NCBI GenBank assembly: GCA_004794785.1
Contig: SJOL01006417.1
Coordinates: 531,929-595,928 of the forward strand
Direction of reading: 5' to 3'
From: Opisthorchis felineus
Taxonomy: Eukaryota > Platyhelminthes > Trematoda > Opisthorchiida > Opisthorchiidae
DNA length: 64,000 nucleotides
A model generated the notes under the pieces. That model had not been told where the DNA came from, ran no database searches, and saw nothing but the letters and a program-made list of their open reading frames with translations. The translations under genes were made by a program, and so were the position numbers. This document shows positions 48,900 through 59,900 of the stretch, piece by piece. Within the stretch, counting starts at the first letter, position 1; every line of letters starts with the position of its first letter.

Positions 48900-49640
48900 G
48901 ACTACTCCTGAGTAGCGTGACTTGCGCCCGTTTATTACTACGCCGCTTTGTTTCCTTGCTGCTCATTTAACCCTGTTTCGCCCCTACTTAAGGTCTGCTT
49001 ATTCTCCAGTAACTGATGTCAGTATTTTGTTACCCGTCCGCCATTGCAAGTTCGTCTCAGTTATACCCATTTTCGAGTGTCCACTCTGACAGGAAAGCTG
49101 ACCGAGCGGGGATCGAACTCAGAGCTAATCGGATGGCGGGCGAGCCTGTTGTCCACTACAGCAATTCGACACCCAGAAGGCCCTTTTTTGTATTACCTAT
49201 ATACCGCATCTGCCACATAGCCTTTGGTGGGATTTGTTTTGAACGGGCCTGAGCGCGCAATCTGATTTGTCACGTGACACGAGCTGCCGCATCGTGCCGT
49301 CAACCAAAGACAGTGCCATACCTCCCGAACGTACTGATTGTTTTCTGCGCCGTTGTCTCTCTATACGGCCAACTCACACCGACTGACTGAACGTATCTGT
49401 ACGTTTGTACATTGTTTAGTGCTTACTTGCTGTTGCTTCCAGAAATACCTGCTGCCTCACTGACCATTTTCTGCTCCTGCTGACTGCGCTATTATTGATT
49501 GTACGCTTGCTTAATTCACGATGCTTACTAACCCGTTTGTCCATAGAACCGGTTCCTGTCTGTTCTCAATACACTGCCTGCTGTCCTTGTCCGTTTGTTC
49601 CTATTGTCTACTGGATGCGAACTGCGTATAATCTGATAGC
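48900..49640 (+). repeat. Pyrimidine-rich, LTR- or leader-like block
   Basis: The + strand is rich in C and T over about 700 bases (for example TACGCCGCTTTGTTTCCTTG and CTGCCTGCTGTCCTTG), poor in long frames, and contains the SINE head of 49085-49175. Composition differs from the flanks and suggests a non-coding part of an element, such as an LTR. No matching second copy or polypurine partner was found in the window, so the identity is open. Confidence 0.3.
49085..49175 (-). repeat. tRNA-derived SINE head, minus strand
   Basis: On the minus strand the order is GAATTGCTGTAGTGGACAAC (A-box region, about 49167-49148) and, some 35 bases on, GAGTTCGATCCCC (B-box, 49120-49108) followed by GCTCGGTCAGC. 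Spacing and boxes fit a polymerase III head derived from a tRNA. It is not a real tRNA because the acceptor stem does not close. Confidence 0.55.
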
Positions 49641-50392
49641 TGCAAACATCCTGTGAGATCCTTAGCTGCCCGGATCTTAAACTCAAGGTTAATGTAACCC
49701 ATGGCGAGTGCAGTGGTTGTTAAACAGTGAACTTGACCTATCGTACCCTGCAAGCTTTTACATCGCGCTTGATGTATTAAGCCACTCACGATCCGGTACG
49801 TATTCAGTTCTCACTACTGCATTCGGATATCCAGTTTAATTCAGAAATGGCCGCGCATTCGAATGACACCTACTAAATAGTAATTCTGTTTTCGTCAGTT
49901 TGCTTACCAAATCATCGAATTACAGCAATCTGGAATCTGACAAAATGCCATCTATCCAGGTGGGTCTTCTGAAGTAAGCTTTTAGAAAACCATGCCGAAA
50001 ATTGTTTTTACCCTCCGAAAACGCTGCATCCTTCGGGATGGCTTACACTTCACTTGAGTTCGTGCTATGAAGTGTACATTGCGCGAACTTTATTACTTTT
50101 GGATAGTGGTAATATAACCCTGTCTTATTTAACCATGCTTGCTCCTAGCTGGTCGAAGGAAAGATAACTGCTTGCGAGTCCCGTGCGACAAAAGTTATAA
50201 ATATATGTTTGCGTTCTTGATTTTCTGAAACCGTAGTAGATGAACTCAATTATTTCAGCAGTGGCCAGTATGTCCCAAAATTGGCGTGATTATCAGTTGG
50301 TGGACGAAATTTACTACATTTGTAAAAGTCGGATCCAGAACAGGTGAGAGTTTATCCGAGTTACATATCTTGTGTACACCAATGCGATAAGT

Positions 50393-50590
50393 AGGTGGCG
50401 AGTTGGCTCAGGGGGCGAAGTGGCTCAGTGGCTATTGTTCGAATTTACTGTCTGGAGGGTCAGTGGTTCGAACCCATCCTATGCACCTCGACTTCCCCTG
50501 TAAAGGCTTGGGTAACCTAGCAGTATCCCAGCCCTTGTGTTTCCTTCAAATGGCATGGCAGTTAGGCACCAAAATGGTGCTACACCTGAG
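50393..50590 (+). repeat. tRNA-derived SINE, 198 bases, with target-site duplications
   Basis: The head contains an A-box-like GTGGCTCAGTGGCTA (50420-50434) and a perfect B-box GGTTCGAACCC (50465-50475), the internal promoter of RNA polymerase III. The body follows (GGCTTGGGTAACCTAGCAG). A 3' hairpin with 6-base arms, GCACCA/TGGTGC (50566-50580), lies near the end. The 10-mer TGCGATAAGT occurs just before (50383-50392) and just after (50591-50600), as expected of a target-site duplication. A second A-box-like GAGTTGGCTCAG lies at 50400-50411. SINEs are copied by a partner LINE; the partner is unknown here. Confidence 0.75.
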
Positions 50591-50600
50591 TGCGATAAGT

Positions 50601-52187
50601 CCGAGTACATATTGGGAGATTCCAGATGCCATGCATCTTCTACAATCCACCCATCGAAACTTCACGTATGAGTTTGTCGGATCACGGGGAACACCTACTA
50701 GTAACAGACGTGTAAAGCGACTCTTAGGTTTTTCATGTTCCAAGTTTTTTGGTGGACATACCTTCTTCTTTGAGGCTTGAAGGATAACTTTAATCGACTC
50801 CGAGAAGAACGGATTTGGCGTCACGTAGCTGGGTTGTCATCGATACCACACGCCCTGTAGTCGACAGGGCTGTAGTGAACATTACTCACCTACTCGTGTT
50901 TGCATTCAGCTTTGATGATGGACTAGTTGTCAAGCGGCATCACAACGCCAGAGGTATATGGGGCAAGCCGTGTCCCTTTAAGTACGATTACGGACACTGG
51001 CTCAATGGGGGCCAGTTGACAAACGTCAGAGAGATTGCTCAAGTATAGCGCAATTTGTGGGCAGGCACTTCAAAGGAACCCGGCGGTGGACAGGAAGAAC
51101 GTGGTGCTCCATAATACGCAGACAAATTTTTCCCAGATTTCTTGACCTGGACAAACGTTCAAGGACACCAGACACTTCGAGCTCGGAAATCTTTGGCTGA
51201 CGTTAGTCTTAACCTACTTCACCATGTGAAAACCCATGAGTCAAGTAATACATTTTTCTAGTGCGGAAGAATACTCTAGTGAATCCACCATCACACATTG
51301 CCAAAGATGGATGATTATGCAAAAAAGTTCGCTTATCCCAGTCACAAAAACGCACCCAGAACTGGATATTGTTATCGAGATGTTAGTTTGTGCTTAGCTA
51401 TACAGCTGGTCACGCGCATAGGCCGAACACTATACAGTACTATACTATACGAAGTGGTACGGCGATGGAGGGTGAGATTTTTTCTTTCCTTCGGTGTCTA
51501 TCATGAAAATACATTTATTTCACTGTAATTTGGGCAAACGCATTTCTTTCTGAGCCGTTGAACTCTGATAAGATGGCCCCACTGATCATTGTGTCCGGAT
51601 TAATAACACCATCAAAGCATCAACAGCGCGCTGATACAAACATAGTTTTACACATGGAACTGAGCGTCGCGATATGCCAAAACCCTACAGCACCTCACAA
51701 TCTACATCAGCAACAAGGTCAGTAACAAGGATTTTGGCTTACGCGTTTCTCACTGGTTGTGTGGAAAAATATTCAGTGACAAGCGGGAACTCTTTCACCC
51801 TTCTTCATGCTGTTGCGGCAAATGACCTGTGAGCACGTATCTGATAATACGCATAAAAAGTCAGAACAAATGCACCCAGTGATCAATATTCAGGTTGAAT
51901 CATTCTTTCGTCTACTGAAACATCGTAAGTAATATGTAAATAATTCACCTAATATTCCGATGTTGGTGGCAACTCCTCTAAAATTGCACTCCGAACCACG
52001 ATGACTCCTCATTTTGACAGCACCCCTGAGTACGCCTTAGGCATATCGCTATTACCACACCCTCCCGGTGTTTCGTTTTCAATAAATTCTCAACTCATAT
52101 GTCTAGTAGGTTTGCTCTATTGACAAGGCCAGCCTCCATAAATTTCCCTTAAACAGATGTGTTGTTTCTCACCTCTCATCAAGTGCC
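50601..52187. other. Intergenic DNA, no recognised gene
   Basis: The frames 50815-51048 and 51298-51528 are short and unrecognised, and the minus-strand frame 50824-50546 overlaps the SINE tail. Nothing else is seen. Confidence 0.4.
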
Positions 52188-53123
52188 TTGACCTACATAA
52201 CTAGTGGCACTGCAAGTGAGACACTATCTACGGCTTCCCAGACTTTTGAAGCTCCCGTTGCAACTGCCTCTGGTTCCTTCGCAGCTGAATGTCACACAGT
52301 TTCAGTTGTCAATTTGTCCGTGGAGAAACCGAGGACACGACTTCAATGCAATACCCATCAACTCACTCACTGCTTCGAGCAATCCAAATAAATTTCCTGG
52401 CCACACTACGGTACACAAAATTCAAAAGTCAGTTTCTACCGGGAGAATAACTTCACCAACTACCACCGGGAGGAAAGTGCCCACAGTCCAAGCAGGCAGA
52501 CAGCACTTTGAGAAGGGAAGGCTAAAAGCTCCGTTTCAAATGAACAGGCCTTTTACGGCAAAAATCACGATGCTCCGATGCTCCAGTAGCTTAACCACAG
52601 ACGTCGAGTAGATCTTGGAAAGATGGGTGTCATCAGGCGAATGCGTACATACCGATGTCTCGATATCTGGTACAATCTCCGATTCATATCCGGCGAATAT
52701 CTGATGCGCAATGATGATGGTGGTATCCGGGCACAGTAGGTGTTTCAGCGCATTGCTCCATGTAGGTGATATTCTACCGCAATCTTCGACTTGGGAGCTC
52801 AGTTCAGCGACCAAGGTCACACAATTTATACGCGTCAGAATACTAATCAAATCATAAACTTTATGTCTCCCACCTCCGAGAAGTCGGAAATTTCCCAACT
52901 TTTACGTATTTATAGCGCGTTTTCAAGCGACAAAATATTGTCGTACCGGTTACGAATTGTAGACAGCTGTCCAAAAGTTTTCTTGTGGTCATTAGATTCC
53001 TTCAGTGGGATACTGAGAGTGACGTCACAACTTTTATTATATTACTACTTGAATTGGCCTCCAACGGCTTTCGCTTCAAGCGCATTGTGTAAGACAATAC
53101 GCTGGCCACTGCAAACGCAATAA
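52188..53123 (+). other. Cluster of overlapping + strand frames, unassigned
   Basis: Frames at 52188-52391 (Ser/Thr/Ala-rich, ASETLSTASQTF), 52204-52611 and 52791-53123 follow each other. The last has SEKSEISQLLRIYSAFSSDK. They are in different frames without obvious introns and lie opposite the weak methyltransferase-like frame. I recognise none of them. Confidence 0.15.
52536..52898 (-). CDS. Possible coding exon: C-terminal METTL21-like methyltransferase, weak
   Basis: The minus strand has a 120-codon frame with SNALKHLLCPDTTIIIAHQI, similar in pattern to the strand-helix-strand at the end of class I lysine methyltransferases of the METTL21 group (a TLxxLLxPxTxIxIAxxxR pattern). A donor-like TCGGTATGTA follows at about 52655-52646, which could end an exon. 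The upstream motif I would need (DxxxGxG) is not seen, and the expected Arg is absent. A decayed pseudogene or chance are equally possible. Confidence 0.2.
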   Translation of the reverse strand: MGNFRLLGGGRHKVYDLISILTRINCVTLVAELSSQVEDCGRISPTWSNALKHLLCPDTTIIIAHQIFAGYESEIVPDIETSVCTHSPDDTHLSKIYSTSVVKLLEHRSIVIFAVKGLFI

Positions 53124-53769
53124 TTTGTGTAATTCCTTCGGGATATCATTCACTGTGCCACATTTATTTTATTAGGAACTTTCCTTTACATTTTTCTCAC
53201 TAAACTTCCTTCATGAATTTTTATTGCCATGCACACTTATAGCAATATTCGAAATCCTCGGAACTCATTCCTACAAGTGCTGAATACCCTTTTATATCCT
53301 AATAAATTAATCATTCTGAGGACCGTCAAGTAGATCAACTGCGACTCCCGCGTAGTGGTGGCCGCCATATGTTCGAAATCGGTTTCTTTTCCGCTGTTGC
53401 AAATTTGTGAAAGAATAGTTCCGCGGTTAAAGCCACTTATTAAGCTGACACGTGTCGTTTGGTTAACTTTCTGACTCCAATACAGCCTATACGTGAAAAC
53501 CTCTGTCAGCGTGCACTCCATTTTCGCATGGCGTCCAGTTATTCATAATCATGAGCCAGATTATTACTGGCTTTTCTCCGCCACAGCTATCGGTGGACCA
53601 CAACAGATGTGGACGAAATGGATGTCCATCAAATATAAGACGTAGAATGCATTGATATTCTTTCCAAGCGTGGTGGCATTTTAAGTGCACGGGTTTGCAA
53701 ATGACCATATAATTCAATTAACCAACTCTCCCGACCCTTTGTTTGCGCCAGCTACCTCTAACTCAGGAG
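53124..53769. other. Short stretch before the retroelement cluster
   Basis: Two minus-strand frames (53521-53237 and 53717-53487) are unrecognised. The boundary to C-rich, element-like DNA is at about 53740. Confidence 0.35.
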
Positions 53770-55450
53770 TGCTACGCATTCCACAAATAGCAAGACGGCT
53801 GCCAAAAAATAAATGAAATCTCCACGTCTAAGTCGGGAAAACCAGTGCAAATATTTTGCTTTATCTGGGACACACGAGGGGAAAATGGTACTTTTTCAAA
53901 GGCCTTGGGAGATGCAAACGCAAAGACAGTAGCTGCCTGAACGAGGGCCGACAACGAACTTTCCTCCCTGAACGAACACCAAGCGCTTTTCGCCCCGGGT
54001 CCCTTGGTTGCGAAGAAGGTTATCCAGCTCTCTGATGCAGCAATCAAGACCGCCACGGCGCCTCTAGACAACAAGCACATGAGGGGGTACTGGCTGATCA
54101 TTTGTGTGACCGTTCTCCAGAACAACAGACGTCAGCAAACTGGCACAGTCTCTTCATGATGGCGTCGTAACGAAGACTTAATACGGATCACTTTACGCAC
54201 AATGGTTACGCAGAAAGGGAAGCAACCGAACTTTTGGGTTCTGGTCACACTCTCCTCCCCAACTACTGCACAGCGCGAGCTGTCAGTATTCAGGTCTTCC
54301 CAAAGATCATGCGTATATCCGAGGGACACCCTCTAGAGGCACAAAAACATGGTCACGGTTGTCCCAGTGGAGAAGCGCGAAACAAGCTTTTTTCATGGAG
54401 ACAGATCAGCTGACTTCAAACTTATGGCAAGCCCGATAGTGGCCGTGGGCCCTTGTGCTCTTAAAAGCACGCCAACGCGAGGGACTATGACTCTAGACTG
54501 CAGCATCTACCCAACCGTCGCCACGCCTCGACTACACACGACACTGGTGCTCGTGGTGAGGGAAGCCTCGTGGGGACAAGGCGTCCAAAATATGTGGATT
54601 ATCGTCGCCCATTTCCTTAGCGGACGATTGAGGCGCAGCGACAAACTCCATCCCCACTTCACAAGCTCTAAGCTGTATTGGGTCAGCTATGCAGAAACAG
54701 GTAGCAAAGTCCACCGACAGAGCAGCCACAAGCGTTGACCTGGACGCCGGGGACTGCTGCAAGAGCTCCACAATCACTGGAAATGCAAAACTACCGGCTC
54801 CACTCCGTCAAAAATGATCTGGCTGACCGTGTACTCAGGCGTTGCTCATAGCTCTCAAAAGCCAAAGCTACAAATCCGAAAATCACAGTGCCAACTTTCT
54901 ATGTAAACCGAGCCACCACCACTGTGATCGCAGACGACCTGAGAGTCCACACAAACACAAAAGAAAGCGACAACGCTAAAAATAAACCACGCAACCCTCG
55001 CCCAGTCGAAAAACAGCTTACTGGATTCAGGGTAAAGCCCTCTTAGAAAACGAGCCTCTTGAGTGTGCCACCAAAAGGATTACTTATTGGTGGTCCACTC
55101 AACACACAAACAACCCGTCAGGACCTCACAGAAATGCCTTGCCGGTAAAACTGCACCGGGAAGCCCAAAAACTAAAAGGAAAACGTTCACTGTAATTCTT
55201 CTAACAGCAGTGAGCCCAGGCGTCCAAGTTGCGACATTGCATGAGCTATAAGCAGCGGACACCGGAATTTTTGAACACGAAAAGAAAAACCACGTCCCCC
55301 AAAGACAAAGAGCATGCGCAAACCGGATACAGTGTGGCAAAATATCCCCCCTGTCAACGAACAATAGGCCCCGGTAACGAATTTCTCTGCTTCTCAACCC
55401 CGGACTAAGAGATAGTGTTTAAGTGCTTGCCCACAAACTGCTTCAGTCTT
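53770..55450 (+). other. Upstream part of the CR1/jockey-type LINE, possible ORF1 remains
   Basis: This stretch directly precedes the endonuclease. It is C- and A-rich on the + strand and contains the open frame 54349-54738 (129 codons), the + strand run KALGDANAKTVAA near 53905 and a KNDLADRVLRR-like run near 54810. LINEs of this type carry an RNA-binding first protein here, but I recognise no zinc knuckle or RNA-recognition motif, so the assignment rests on position only. Minus-strand frames (54125-53772 and 55397-55080) look like shadows. Confidence 0.35.
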
Positions 55451-55459
55451 TTCATCAAA

Positions 55460-56140
55460 CTTCGCTATATCATCAGTAGGCTTGCCTTGAACAATCTTCC
55501 ATAATCGCGCTTAAAGAGAACTGTCCCATACCAGACGTTTCTGACTCGAAGATCTCGATAGAGGGCTACTTTTCCGAGCTAATTTGAAACGCGGGAAGGT
55601 GGTTGGGGTGGCTATATACATACGTGCGACTCTGCCTACTCCATTTGTCCTCTCTGGCACCACTCCTACATCTTTTTGTGATGCACTGTGAATTCAAATT
55701 CAGCCGCGTGGAACCGATTTTCTTCTTCATGGCGTGGTACATCGTTGTCCCTCCATAAGACGATTTATCCTTTATACAAACTTTGAGCAACTTTTCCCCA
55801 GCTACCACTTCACGCCTCTCCCGCTGGAAGGTGATTTTAACGCTTCCAAGGCCTCCTGGGTAGAGCGCCAGCGCCTCGGTTCTAGTGGACATTTTGCATC
55901 AGCGCTGACTCAAGCCGTTCAACACACTACCTGTATACAAATGTCGTCGCACACACCAGATACAGGAAAGCTGGCATCCCTAATGGTTTGGTTATCACCA
56001 ACGAAAGAAGCTTCGTTGTTCAAGTGTTAATTGAGGATCCACTGGGACATAGTGACCATTGTACACTGACCCTTAATTGCCTTCTCCACTACTTGTGCCG
56101 CGCAGACTTGTCGCGAAAGCGTATCCTCCTTGACATGCCT
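55460..56140 (+). pseudogene. Endonuclease domain of the CR1/jockey-type LINE
   Basis: The first block, ALKENCPIPDVSDSKISIEG, lies at about 55510-55570. It is followed by QIQPRGTDFLLHGVVHRCPS (about 55695-55755) and the catalytic motif GDFNAS at 55830, then a SLMVWLS/VITNERS block near 55980 and GHSDHC near 56048. The GDFN and SDH motifs are those of apurinic-type nucleases. The domain changes frame near 55985, where the sequence overlaps two readings. Confidence 0.8.
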
Positions 56141-56817
56141 AAACTGGGACTAGCTTCTGTGCAGGCGACGTAAAGGACAATTATCCAGAATCTACACAAG
56201 GTCGACACGCTGTTCGTCCCAAATAATCCAGCGTGCAGTTGAACTGAATAAAAGCCACTTAAAAGTATTCGGAGTCTACTGGAAACGAGGCTCCGACCCT
56301 TCTTCAGAAAGCTGACTACAGGAGACGCAGAAGATGAGCTGGCACTTCGAAAATTGCGGAACAGCTGTAGACCAGAAATCCGCAAATGAAGCATACGAAA
56401 ACAGGCCACGATATTGGATCTCACACGAAAAAAACAAAAATGTGCTACCTAGGTACATGAGACACCGCCGAAGGAATAAGCCAACCGTCTTTGCCTGAAA
56501 ATGCAGGAACGGGACACCCAGGAATGACACAATAGTGGTATCTGAAGCCCAAGGCGAACACTATGCGGGCCTGTGTTCTACCTCAGTGAACTCATCACAT
56601 TTAATCAGGGCATGGTGTAATTACGAATGGCTCCTAACCGACTTGGTCTTCGCGCCGCGGAGGACGTCCGCCAACCGTTGCGCAAGACAAACCCGTTCAG
56701 CACGTTAGGGCAAGACGAGGTCTATCCAAGGCTCCCGATGGAAACATCGCTCAAACTGGAAGACCATTTTTATCACGTTTTTCGTCAGTCGCCCGACTGA
56801 GGCAACCGTCCCTTTGC

Positions 56818-57690
56818 TTGAAGGAAAGTGGTTGTCACACCAACCGCTTAACGCCCAGCAGGCATAGGCCTATAAGCCTCACTAGTGTGCCGTGCAAGGT
56901 GATGGAAAGCATTCTGAAGCGGGCCATCTTAAATCGGCTCAGAACCAACAACTTGATATCACAAGCACAACACAGATTCCTCCCAAACCATTCTTGCGCG
57001 AAGAACATGCTCATATTTATGGACAGCTCAACCCAAGCCAAAGACGAAGGGCTCACATCGAAAGCCATACTTTTCAACCGACAAGGTCCGCTGCTCCACA
57101 AGCTTGAGTGTTATGAGATTCAAGAGGAAATTCTTTACTGAATTAAGGCGTTCCTATCAGACTGAACATTACGGGTGGAAGTAGGCTTGACCTACTCCTC
57201 TTCGGAGTCTCCACTGATGTTCCTCAGGTCTTTGTTTTTCGACCATTTCTTTTTCTGATCTACGTCAACGATTCTTCAGGTATGCCCCAAGTCCACGTCT
57301 ATTTTTTGCGGACGACTTGAAGTCTTAGGGTTGGAAAGCCAGCTCCCTCCAAATGGATGTAGACGCTGCAAAGCACTGGTTGCCTAAGTGACGCCCTCGT
57401 CTGAATGATGAAAATTGCGAATATGAATCATTCGAAGGAGACCCAGTGAACGCTTTTGCAGTGTGTGGTGACAATGGACCAAAAGGCATTACGCTCGTGG
57501 ATAAGAAAGCGTTCAGGTGTCCGGCTCCCCCTGAATATGTCCTTCTCACTGCACCATGAAAAATCGACTCGAAAGGCATTCGTCGTTCTACGGATGATTA
57601 GGCTCACCTTCCCCGTATTACTCACATGGACTTCCAGATAGTTAGTGGGGCCTACGCCAGACCGCTTCTTGTTAGGCAGCAATTTCTGGA
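56818..57690 (+). pseudogene. Reverse transcriptase domain of the CR1/jockey-type LINE
   Basis: RHRPISLTSVPCKVMES at about 56863-56913 is the finger motif of this family. It is followed by HRFLPNHSC and LIFMDSSTQAKDEG. The segment that should hold the first catalytic aspartate (FDFSKAFD in relatives) is missing after KAILF near 57085, where the sequence jumps to PLLHKLECYEIQEEIL. The palm motif FFADDLK is intact at 57302-57322. The C-terminal part continues through WLPK, RLNDENCEYESF and PVNAFAV (about 57440). Confidence 0.83.
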
Positions 57691-58959
57691 AAACTTCAAT
57701 ATCAGAGACTCATGTCCCCACGGCTTTCATGGATGAGGCAACGATCACAGTCGATGGTCTTGGGCTCACGTTAAGAAGGGGAGGTTTTCCTCCAGTCGTG
57801 TGAAACCACAAGCACCTGGATGACCAAATCAGCGTCTCTAACTGACTGTAACTCGATTTCCGAACCGGTCGTAAATTATCAGAGGTCGAATTCGGTGCAC
57901 ATTTGGGGCTAATCAGGATGTTGACAGTGCCGGTCACCGAATAAGAAAAAAACGTTTCGCACTGTGCAGTCATGCAGAGGTTGATACTGACTTGCATTGC
58001 TTTACACTACGATCATTTAAGGTGTCTTGCGCCTGTCACGGCCTGCTGGACAGCTTTCATAAGAGTTGCACAAGACTGGGGAAAGACCGGATTCTCCACT
58101 CTGAGAAGGGTTTGCAAAAAGGTGGCGCCAGTGGCTGCTAAGTTGCATTCCACTGAAGGGCTTCGAAGTTGTCAGTGTGTTGGACTTTCTAAATCAGGTT
58201 TAGTGAAAGGCTCGTTCCATGTCTTCTCATGGGGCCTCTAAAGCCGATTGCAAAGTCACTGGAGGCATTAGTGCTCGAGTGTTACGTAGTTTGCTAATGG
58301 GCAGGCCTGTTGTTTCATCAGGCAATGTAACAACCCCTACTTATGACGAAGCCCGTTGTTGCAGTGCCTTCGCTGAAACAGATAAATTAGGTCGTTACCA
58401 TGCTTTTGGTTACCAGAGAACAGTTGACCATGTGGAATGTTGCCAACATTATTTTTTATTATTTAGGCTTGCAGACATCGTAGCGATGCACATTTGAGGA
58501 ATCCGTAGGTATACCGATGATTGGGAATGGATAATTTCAAGGCGTGCTGAGCGTGGATGAGTTTAGGCCATGGTGATCACCGCCACCAGCATCTCCCGAT
58601 AAGAACGCACAGCCTGTCGGGCCAAGCTCGTTTTAAGTAAATAAAATACCATACCTAGGAGACCTCTTTGGCCCGCCTAAATATAGGAAGGGGAGATGGT
58701 TTTGATTGCAGTATCAACTTCCACCCATTATAAAAACTACTCGCCGGATTTTCAAGGTTCACGAAATTGCCGAAGTCGGTTGCATGGTCGATTGTGAATG
58801 GTACGAAGACGTAAGTCACACCGAGATTCAGCTGTTGGTGCCCAATGGAGCTGAGTAGGGTAGAATAATCAATTGTGTTTAATATAGGGGGATACTTCAG
58901 ATGATTATTACGCACTGGGGTACCAGGGCGCTCAGAGGGACCAAGCATACACTAACTAA
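57691..58959 (+). other. Between the CR1-type LINE and the BEL/Pao integrase: unassigned
   Basis: Two + strand open frames occur, 57972-58241 (Cys- and Ala-rich) and 58219-58497, with a minus-strand one at 58948-58655. If the BEL/Pao copy were intact, its reverse transcriptase and RNase H would lie here, but I could not find their motifs. The stretch may be highly decayed pol or unrelated insertion. Confidence 0.3.
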
Positions 58960-59900
58960 TGCTGTTTGATTTGTTTCAGAGAGATTTTAAGGTGGCATCA
59001 AGGTGGATGCCGCCGGTTATGCTACTGTTAATTCGTTGCCGTTTAGATGATTTAGATTCTTGTTGCTACCACGAGTCAAGTGGGTACCTTGAAAGAGCCC
59101 AATTCCTAGCTGCTCTTGGGCACAAATTCGGAATTCTGATAAGGTGGCTCGAAGTTGAAGGGTTCTACGTATCTCTCCCAAGAGCGGACTAATGTATTTC
59201 ATACCATTGGCTCGGATGGTGGCTTCGTTCTTCATGAGTATGTGTGTGGACCACTAATTTCACCTATGTGGCTGATTGTTTCGGCCCGTTTGTAGTGACA
59301 GCTGAGATGTCTGACAAAATGTTGAATAGGCGTCCACTTATCAGTTTCTAAGCAAGGTTTCCGCGTAAAAAGTGGCGCATACATTGTCAGTGGACCCATT
59401 TCTTGCGGCGCAAACGAAATTTGCGAGTAGGAGTGTGCCAAAGAGATAACAATTAGCGATAATAGCACCAAATATGAGGGTACCGAGATTGAGTTTACAG
59501 GATGTGTACCTGGACTTGATCAAAGTACAGCGGCGAATATATTGATAGACCACGGGATTGAGTAGCGCTTTATATTTCCGGGAGCTGCTTACTTAGGCAA
59601 GGTTTGGGAAAGGTTCACTAGGTCGGCGAGATGAGTTTTCCTCTGGTAAAATCGAAATATCTGTGCTTAATAGGGCTCCTAGTACTTGTAATTCTGAAGC
59701 CAAATTCATCTTAAACGATCGGCCGCTTGCTGCCATTTACGGCAGCCGTGCAGCCCTCGAGGGCTGGTGGCCTATTTACTTGCTGATTTTGAGGGCGTTT
59801 TCTGCCCTGATGAATGAAGTGTCGTCAGTGTATCCCAAGTCAAATGAGGGGAGTCAGGCGCAGCACGACAGTAACACCATTCGGAGACCATGATAGATAG
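58960..59900 (+). mobile_element. BEL/Pao LTR-retrotransposon: integrase remains
   Basis: The + strand carries the integrase in family order over several frames. The zinc-binding region is HESSGYLERAQFLAALGHKF from 59070. The catalytic core has its first Asp in VADCFGPF (Asp codon 59274-59276), the second in ISDNSTKYEG (59458-59460) and the Glu in GKVWERFTRS (59608-59610). The end block FILNDRPLAAIYGS lies at about 59705-59745. All three catalytic residues survive, but a frameshift, a TAG in place of a Trp codon near 59560 and a lost second zinc-binding His show it is dead. Element integrases of this kind insert the DNA copy into the host genome. No LTR was found on either side. Confidence 0.8.

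Larger units (their letters stand above)
55460..57690 (+). mobile_element. CR1/jockey-type LINE: endonuclease plus reverse transcriptase, broken
   Basis: The + strand shows, in order, an endonuclease (about 55460-56140), a linker, a reverse transcriptase (about 56820-57460) and the C-terminal region typical of CR1-like elements (VVLRMIRLTFPVLL, about 57585-57625, then VSGAYARPLLV, about 57640). Frame changes and stops occur in every domain, so it is a fossil. It differs clearly from the RTE copies in the same window. The 3' end and any target-site duplication are not evident; BEL/Pao remains begin about 1.3 kb further on. Confidence 0.82.

Noticed and set aside
58655..58948. Minus-strand 97-codon frame as a retroelement gene
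   Set aside because: It lies opposite the BEL/Pao direction and has no recognisable motif.
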